Positions 19,161 through 24,024 of a DNA stretch of 24,024 nucleotides are shown here, piece by piece. The stretch spans positions 1 through 24,024 of the forward strand of contig CAJONN010000024.1 in assembly GCA_905235955.1 (NCBI GenBank), written 5' to 3'. The notes under the pieces were generated by a model. The model saw only the letters and a program-made list of their open reading frames with translations, was not told the DNA's origin and did no database searches. The translations under genes and the position numbers were made by a program. The first letter of the stretch is position 1. Each line of letters opens with the position of its first letter. This DNA comes from an uncultured Marinilabiliaceae bacterium (GTDB taxonomy: Bacteria; Bacteroidota; Bacteroidia; Bacteroidales; Marinilabiliaceae).

Positions 19161-21206
19161 CTAACTTCTAACTTTCCAAACTACCACTTCTACACGTCGA
19201 TTCATCAAGTGTTGCGACTTGTCACAATAAACACCTCTATGGCATCTATTTTTCAAATATCGTTCGCCATAACCGCGTGGTATGAGCTGATCTTCATTAA
19301 CACCTTTCGACACTACGTATGCTTTTGCCTTCTCAGCCATATTGAGCGACACATCTAAGTTTCCTCGACGGTTGCCTTTTGCTTCAGTATGACCATTGAG
19401 TTTTACTACTATGTTCGGATTTTGTAGCAAATATGAAGCCAACTTATCCAATGTCTCTTTAGCTTTGTCGTCTAACTCTGTATCATATGGTATCTCCATT
19501 CCTGATATATCATCAAGCACCGCATTGTTGAATATTGGTGTGAGTTGTATGCCGTCTTTGCCAAGTGATTCAAGTTCGCTTATGCTTGCTACTAAGTTTT
19601 TGTCGTTGTAGCCATCTTTCGACACGTTTACACTATAATCTTTGTCCGACGACACTTCCGACCCCGGTATTGTTACAGTTACTTTGCCATCAGCATTAGT
19701 AATGCCTTGAGCTATCGAAGCACCAGTTGCAGCATCTGTTATAACAACAAGTGCACCCTCTATTTTTGTACCATTGAAGGTGCTTATTACTGTTGTAGGG
19801 AAATTGTATGGTGCAACTGTAGCTACAGCAGGCTCTTCCTGAACAGGTGTAAGATCTGGTTCTACTATCGATGGTGCCATATCATTGCCATCAAATACAA
19901 GCATTGGAGCTAATTCTTCTACTTTGGTTGCCTCTTCTCTTATGCGCGGACGCACGGTAAATATTTTGTCGGCATAACCATCGTTTACGTTGTTCGATGA
20001 TATAAAACCATAACCTTCATGAGTAGGGTCCATTACATAAGCAAAATCGTCTTTGTTTGAGTTGTACGGACGCATCATATTTCGTACGTTTTGCCAAGTA
20101 CCATCTATTAGCTCTGCTGAGAATATATCCAAACCACCAAAACCATAATGACCTCTTGATGAGAAGTATAGTTTGCCATCTGGATTGATAATTGGGTTCA
20201 CTTCATCTTCATAGGTATTGATGGCTTTGCCCATATTTTTTACTTTGCCAAACGAGTTTGGACCTTTGCGTTCACAATAGTAAATATCTTTGCCACCATA
20301 GCCACCTTCCATATTAGAGACGAAATAGAGTGTTTTATCGTCGAGTGAGAGGGCTGGGTGAGCACAGTCATATTCATTTGAGTTGATTGGTAACTCTTGC
20401 TCATTCACCCAGTCTTTACCGTCAAATTCCACTACGAATATTTTCATACGGTCTGTTTCGCCTATCACTACTGACTTGGTGTAATACATATACTTTCTAT
20501 CGCTCGTGAAGCATATAGCTCCCACGTGATATGGCGATGTAAGGTTGTTAGAGAAGAGTTTGTATGTGTTATCTATCACATTGCCGTCTTTCACATCTGA
20601 GCAGAAGAGATTGAGAAATGCGTTACCGTTTTTATCAGTTTTAGCACCACTTACTGCCGATGAATATACTACTTTGTCGTTGTAGAATTGTATACCAAAC
20701 GATTGCGAAGCTGCCAACAATTCAGCACATGGGTTTACAACTACTGACATATCGATACGGCTATTGTTTGATGCCCATTTACAATGCTCTATAAGGTCGT
20801 TGACGCGCAACGGATTAGCACCTTCTGTTTTAGCTCTGCCATACCAAACTATAGCCTCGTCATACAAAGCCATTTGGTGTGTACATGAAGCGTAAAGGAA
20901 CACATCTTCACCTGTCAGATTATTTTCCATCGACAAAAACAATTCCCACGCATGTTCTATATCATTGATTTGGTAGTAACAACGCGCCAAACATTTTTGC
21001 TCATCGAGCGACAATGATGCACCCAATGACTGAGCTGCTTTATAGTCGTTGCAAGCGTTATAATAATCTTCGTCCTCGTAATAAGAGTTTGCTGATTTGA
21101 GCAACCTCTTCACCTTTTTCTGGTTTTCTTTGGATACCTGTCCAAATGTGTCAACACAACACATCAGTTGACTAAGTACCAAAGCTATTAAAATAATATA
21201 TTTCAT
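19161..21206 (-). CDS. PorE-like outer-membrane protein: TPR, beta-propeller, regulatory-like domain, OmpA
   Basis: 681 residues. In order: signal peptide (about 1-22), TPR region (about 30-165, ANSYYEDEDYYNACNDYKAA), a WD40-like/PD40 propeller (about 185-425, DDKTLYFVSNMEGGYGGKDI, KLYFSSRGHYGFGGLDIFSA), a carboxypeptidase regulatory-like beta-sandwich (about 465-540, GTKIEGALVVITDAATGASI), and an OmpA-like peptidoglycan-binding domain (about 565-681, NGHTEAKGNRRGNLD, PRGYGERY, NRRVEVVVW). This is the domain order and approximate length of PorE of Porphyromonas gingivalis, an accessory T9SS component thought to link the machine to peptidoglycan. It is in an operon with PorP/SprF (63 bp upstream) and a SPOR-domain protein downstream. 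It could be a paralogue dedicated to the neighbouring cargo rather than the main PorE. Confidence 0.9.
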   Translation of the reverse strand: MKYIILIALVLSQLMCCVDTFGQVSKENQKKVKRLLKSANSYYEDEDYYNACNDYKAAQSLGASLSLDEQKCLARCYYQINDIEHAWELFLSMENNLTGEDVFLYASCTHQMALYDEAIVWYGRAKTEGANPLRVNDLIEHCKWASNNSRIDMSVVVNPCAELLAASQSFGIQFYNDKVVYSSAVSGAKTDKNGNAFLNLFCSDVKDGNVIDNTYKLFSNNLTSPYHVGAICFTSDRKYMYYTKSVVIGETDRMKIFVVEFDGKDWVNEQELPINSNEYDCAHPALSLDDKTLYFVSNMEGGYGGKDIYYCERKGPNSFGKVKNMGKAINTYEDEVNPIINPDGKLYFSSRGHYGFGGLDIFSAELIDGTWQNVRNMMRPYNSNKDDFAYVMDPTHEGYGFISSNNVNDGYADKIFTVRPRIREEATKVEELAPMLVFDGNDMAPSIVEPDLTPVQEEPAVATVAPYNFPTTVISTFNGTKIEGALVVITDAATGASIAQGITNADGKVTVTIPGSEVSSDKDYSVNVSKDGYNDKNLVASISELESLGKDGIQLTPIFNNAVLDDISGMEIPYDTELDDKAKETLDKLASYLLQNPNIVVKLNGHTEAKGNRRGNLDVSLNMAEKAKAYVVSKGVNEDQLIPRGYGERYLKNRCHRGVYCDKSQHLMNRRVEVVVWKVRS

Positions 21207-21269
21207 AGTGGATGATTAAGCTATTCGTATAATTTTAACCATATTTTTATAACCATTATTTTGCGTTCA

Positions 21270-22241
21270 TTAGAAATATCTTATCGAACGCATACCCGGT
21301 GTACGCTTGGTTTGGAAGTCGAACTGTATGCCAACTTCATGCGAACCTGCAATGGTATACCTTCTTATATCGTTGATAGGATAGTCAAATGAGTATCGAA
21401 CACTAAGTCGCTTGTTTATCTGATATTCAGCAAGCAATACTATATCGGTTACTGTTCGATACGACACACCTACCCACAAATTTTTCACCGGCATCACTTC
21501 ACACGATACATCGAATGTAAGTGGTGCACCCGGTACTACGCGCATAAGAGCTGTAGGTTTGAATTTTATATCGTCGATGTCAAAAACATAGCCACCGTAT
21601 GCATATATGTGGCAGTCTTTCAACGAAACGGTATTCTTTATCTCCTGCTTATCAGTATTGTACTTATTCACAAAGAAACGTGGTATACTCAAGCCTGCAA
21701 AATACTTACTTGTGTAGAGGTATCCACCAAAACCAAAGTTAAAACCAAACTTCGACACTCTACCATCGAACACTGGGTCGCCATAATCTACAAGCACTGC
21801 TTTGTTGCCATCATATACTATGTTTTTGAAGCCTACTTGCAAACCAAGCGACAAGATGTTGCTATTGTTGAGTTTTAGCTTATACGTACCTGCTAAAAAG
21901 AATTCCAACTGATTGGTAAAGCCTATTTTATCTTCAGTAAGTACTACACCAACACCAGCATTTCGCAAATTCTTTATGCTCGTTATCGGACCATGCATAT
22001 TGAATGCCCCTGTGTATGGTGCTCCCTCGAAGCCTGTCCATTGCGAACGGAACAATAAAATTCCACTTATTACATCTCTTGAACCGTTATAAGCCGGATT
22101 GAGAACACCTTGATTAGCGATATAATGATTGTAGACCGCCTGATCCTGAGCGCGCACCACTGTTGTGGTTGCGCCCAAGATGGTCAGCATCATAATATAT
22201 CTTACTAAATTTCTCATATATCTTATGCATTTATTCTTCAT
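21270..22241 (-). CDS. Type IX secretion outer-membrane protein, PorP/SprF family
   Basis: 323 residues from ATG 22241 (MKNKCIRYMRN); ATGs at 22256 and 22217 are also possible, all giving a signal peptide that ends near TTTVVRAQ. The mature start DQAVYNHYIANQGVLNPAYN with LLFRSQWTGFEGAP is the family signature. The rest alternates polar and aromatic residues as in an outer-membrane beta-barrel. PorP/SprF proteins assist T9SS secretion or surface attachment; SprF-like members are encoded next to, and needed for, cargo with type B sorting domains. Here the upstream neighbour, only 18 bp away, encodes such a cargo, so I infer that it serves that protein. The downstream neighbour is the PorE-like gene. 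Confidence 0.92.
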   Translation of the reverse strand: MKNKCIRYMRNLVRYIMMLTILGATTTVVRAQDQAVYNHYIANQGVLNPAYNGSRDVISGILLFRSQWTGFEGAPYTGAFNMHGPITSIKNLRNAGVGVVLTEDKIGFTNQLEFFLAGTYKLKLNNSNILSLGLQVGFKNIVYDGNKAVLVDYGDPVFDGRVSKFGFNFGFGGYLYTSKYFAGLSIPRFFVNKYNTDKQEIKNTVSLKDCHIYAYGGYVFDIDDIKFKPTALMRVVPGAPLTFDVSCEVMPVKNLWVGVSYRTVTDIVLLAEYQINKRLSVRYSFDYPINDIRRYTIAGSHEVGIQFDFQTKRTPGMRSIRYF

Positions 22242-22259
22242 AAATAGCTCCCCCACTTC

Positions 22260-24024
22260 TTATCGTCTAAGTTCAACATATCCGTGAAGCTTCTTCGTCC
22301 TCACTTCACCATCTATATTGAAGTCGATTGTGAAGACATAGAAGTAGGTTCCTTGTGGCAACTCGCTACCTAACGTTACCATATTGGCGGTCTTTGATGT
22401 ACCATCCCAGTTAGGACAATCACGACCGTACTTCGTACCTGATGATCTGTATACCAATGTACCCCAACGGTTGTATACTTCGAGTTTCGATGTATGATTC
22501 TCTTCGTATTCTGGTGGCAGAACTATTTGGAACTCATCGTTCAATCCGTCACCATTTGGCGATATTGCATTTGGTATCAAGAACAATGAGCAACTATCTG
22601 GTACATTTTCGTTACCACATATAATTGTAATATATGCAGTATTTGACCTACGACCTACCTTTGCATACTTTTCATTGTATATGTAGTAAGGTATTCTTTC
22701 TATACCATAGTAGCGAGGCAACTTACGATATTCAAACATACCAGTCTTACATCCTTCCTCTTTTATCAGATTACCATTATAATCGTTGAAGCCATAGGTA
22801 CCAAATGTTGTGCTCACTTGCTTAGTATAAACTGTTTCAGTATGCAAAACAGAGTCACAACCTTCTTCCCAGTGATCCAACTGCATATTGGTTTCGCCTA
22901 CATTGAAGAAGTAGTCATAAGTTCCAGTATATTTTATGTTTTCGCTACAGCCTTCTTCCCAATGATCCAATTCGATAACTTTGTCGGTAGGCAATATAAC
23001 GTATACTATATTTGATTTAGCATCTGACCTATTATATCCTGCTGGCAGTTCTGCACTGTCATCGTTATATACTCTAACAGAACCATCTTCTGGATTTGTT
23101 TCAGTCTTTGGCCAATATGCTACATCAATCTTTGTACCAGTTGATGTAACGATAATGGTCGTTGTATTTAACACCTTTATTAGCTGGAGATGGTGTAAGC
23201 AGTAGCTGAACCGATGACTGCTCTGCACTCAAGTACAATGTTACATCTTCGGCAACAAGTCCTTCCTCCTCCAATTCAATTGGACCTAAGTCGATGCTAC
23301 AAAGAGTAGCATCATTTATTGCACGTACAACATACGATCCTTCGCCCCAACCCAAGTCAACCTTATCAGGATCTGACGATATTGGTCCGAATGACAATGT
23401 AACATCATCTTGCTCAGCAGTCTTTTCTTCAAGAACTACATCACCAAGTTGCTTGTTCTTTGTATCAAAGGCATCGAGATGTACCAACTGATATGTTACA
23501 CCCACACGTGCATGAGTTAAGTATATCAAACTTGCATCTATCAAACCAAACTCATCGTTACGTGTCTTTTCGTCAATAGTACCATTATCATTTGGAACTG
23601 CTGCAAAGAGCTCTTGGTTGTCTTCATGTGGCAATGGGAACTCTTCTACATATACCACATTTGACTTACCTGAACAACCATCTGATGTGTCGTATGTTAC
23701 GAAGTAGTAACCTGCAGTAGCATACGCTTTATATATCGAGTCGGTTTGAGATGAAGTGCTATATGCCCAACCATCGAACATTAGATGTTCACGGCTTTCA
23801 CGACTCTCTTTATCAAATGGTTCTGGATACTGCGGTATCTCTTGTATATCCATTAGCTCAATATCTGAACCATCTGGCAAGGTATACCTCCACAAGCGAT
23901 ACGTTACACCACTTACTGCATAGTCGTAATACAACTTAACTCTTGGTTCACCTTCACAATAATCTTTTAGCTCATTTTCAGCTCTCAAGTGTTCTGCCGT
24001 TTCAGTATTATCTTCTATTATAAT
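22260..24024 (-). pseudogene. Large T9SS cargo with gliding-motility-type (type B) C-terminal domain; partial, frameshifted
   Basis: The 5' end lies outside the window: the reading frame is open to base 24024. The upstream part (about 290 residues) is beta-rich, with Ig/PKD-like repeats (YYFVTYDTSDGCSGKSNVVY, GEGSYVVRAINDATLC). It stops at a TGA (23125-23127) after YRYINWYKD. Removing one T at 23127/23128 gives KDDVAYWPKTETNPE and continues in the frame of the downstream part. That part has ILPTDKVIELDHWEEGC-type repeats and ends in FLIPNAISPNGDGLNDEF, LEVYNRWGTLVYRS, NWDGTS and GTYFYVFTIDF, the T9SS type B (gliding motility-associated) sorting domain. The protein should be secreted by the T9SS and stay on the surface. 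It is adjacent to its likely SprF-type helper. Whether the shift is real or a sequence error is open. Confidence 0.87.
22861..22970 (-). repeat. 90-bp-spaced repeat encoding LDHWEEGC in the T9SS cargo
   Basis: CCTTCTTCCCAGTGATCCAA (22861-22880) recurs with a single difference at 22951-22970, exactly 90 bases (30 codons) apart, each encoding LDHWEEGC. A weaker third echo (KEEGCK) is encoded near 22745-22760. They mark repeated domain edges within the protein. Confidence 0.8.

Overview
The window looks like chromosomal DNA from a member of the Bacteroidales (phylum Bacteroidota). The signs are a type IX secretion (T9SS) gene set (PorP/SprF family, a PorE-like OmpA protein, a type B C-terminal sorting domain), a lipoprotein GH2 beta-galactosidase with extra carbohydrate-binding modules, several TAnnTTTG promoter boxes of the Bacteroidota type, and the absence of clear Shine-Dalgarno sequences. 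No tRNA, rRNA, CRISPR array, transposase or phage gene was seen. The species cannot be named from this sequence alone.

Layout. The left third (1-7180) is on the + strand: a multi-domain beta-galactosidase lipoprotein gene broken by a 5-bp tandem duplication, ending in a strong terminator, followed by a three-gene group made of an ECF-like sigma factor, a single-pass membrane protein resembling an anti-sigma factor, and a secreted retropepsin-like aspartic protease with a helical-repeat tail. A terminator at 7142-7180 separates it from the rest of the window, which is all on the - strand.

Read in the direction of transcription (right to left), the - strand holds: (i) a T9SS-type outer-membrane group made of a large secreted protein with a gliding-motility/type B sorting domain (partial, frameshifted), PorP/SprF, a PorE-like TPR/propeller/OmpA protein and a tandem SPOR-domain protein, with the RNase P RNA gene directly behind it and a strong terminator after that; (ii) a 690-aa secreted TPR protein; (iii) a tiny lipoprotein with 15-bp tandem repeats; (iv) a ribbon-helix-helix regulator; (v) a housekeeping operon of MerR-like regulator, Nif3-like protein and C4 zinc-ribbon coiled-coil protein; (vi) a DUF3109 Cys-rich protein with an EamA/DMT transporter; (vii) a recR operon of RecR, small membrane protein, cap-less HAD hydrolase, family 2 glycosyltransferase and secreted TPR protein.

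The main points of interest are the sigma / anti-sigma-like / aspartic protease group as a possible undescribed signalling system, the T9SS cargo-plus-helper group running directly into rnpB, two unusual wobble pairs in the universally conserved P4 helix of that RNase P RNA, and three separate reading-frame breaks in surface or exported proteins. The breaks may be true gene decay or sequence errors; the 5-bp duplication looks like a genuine slippage event.
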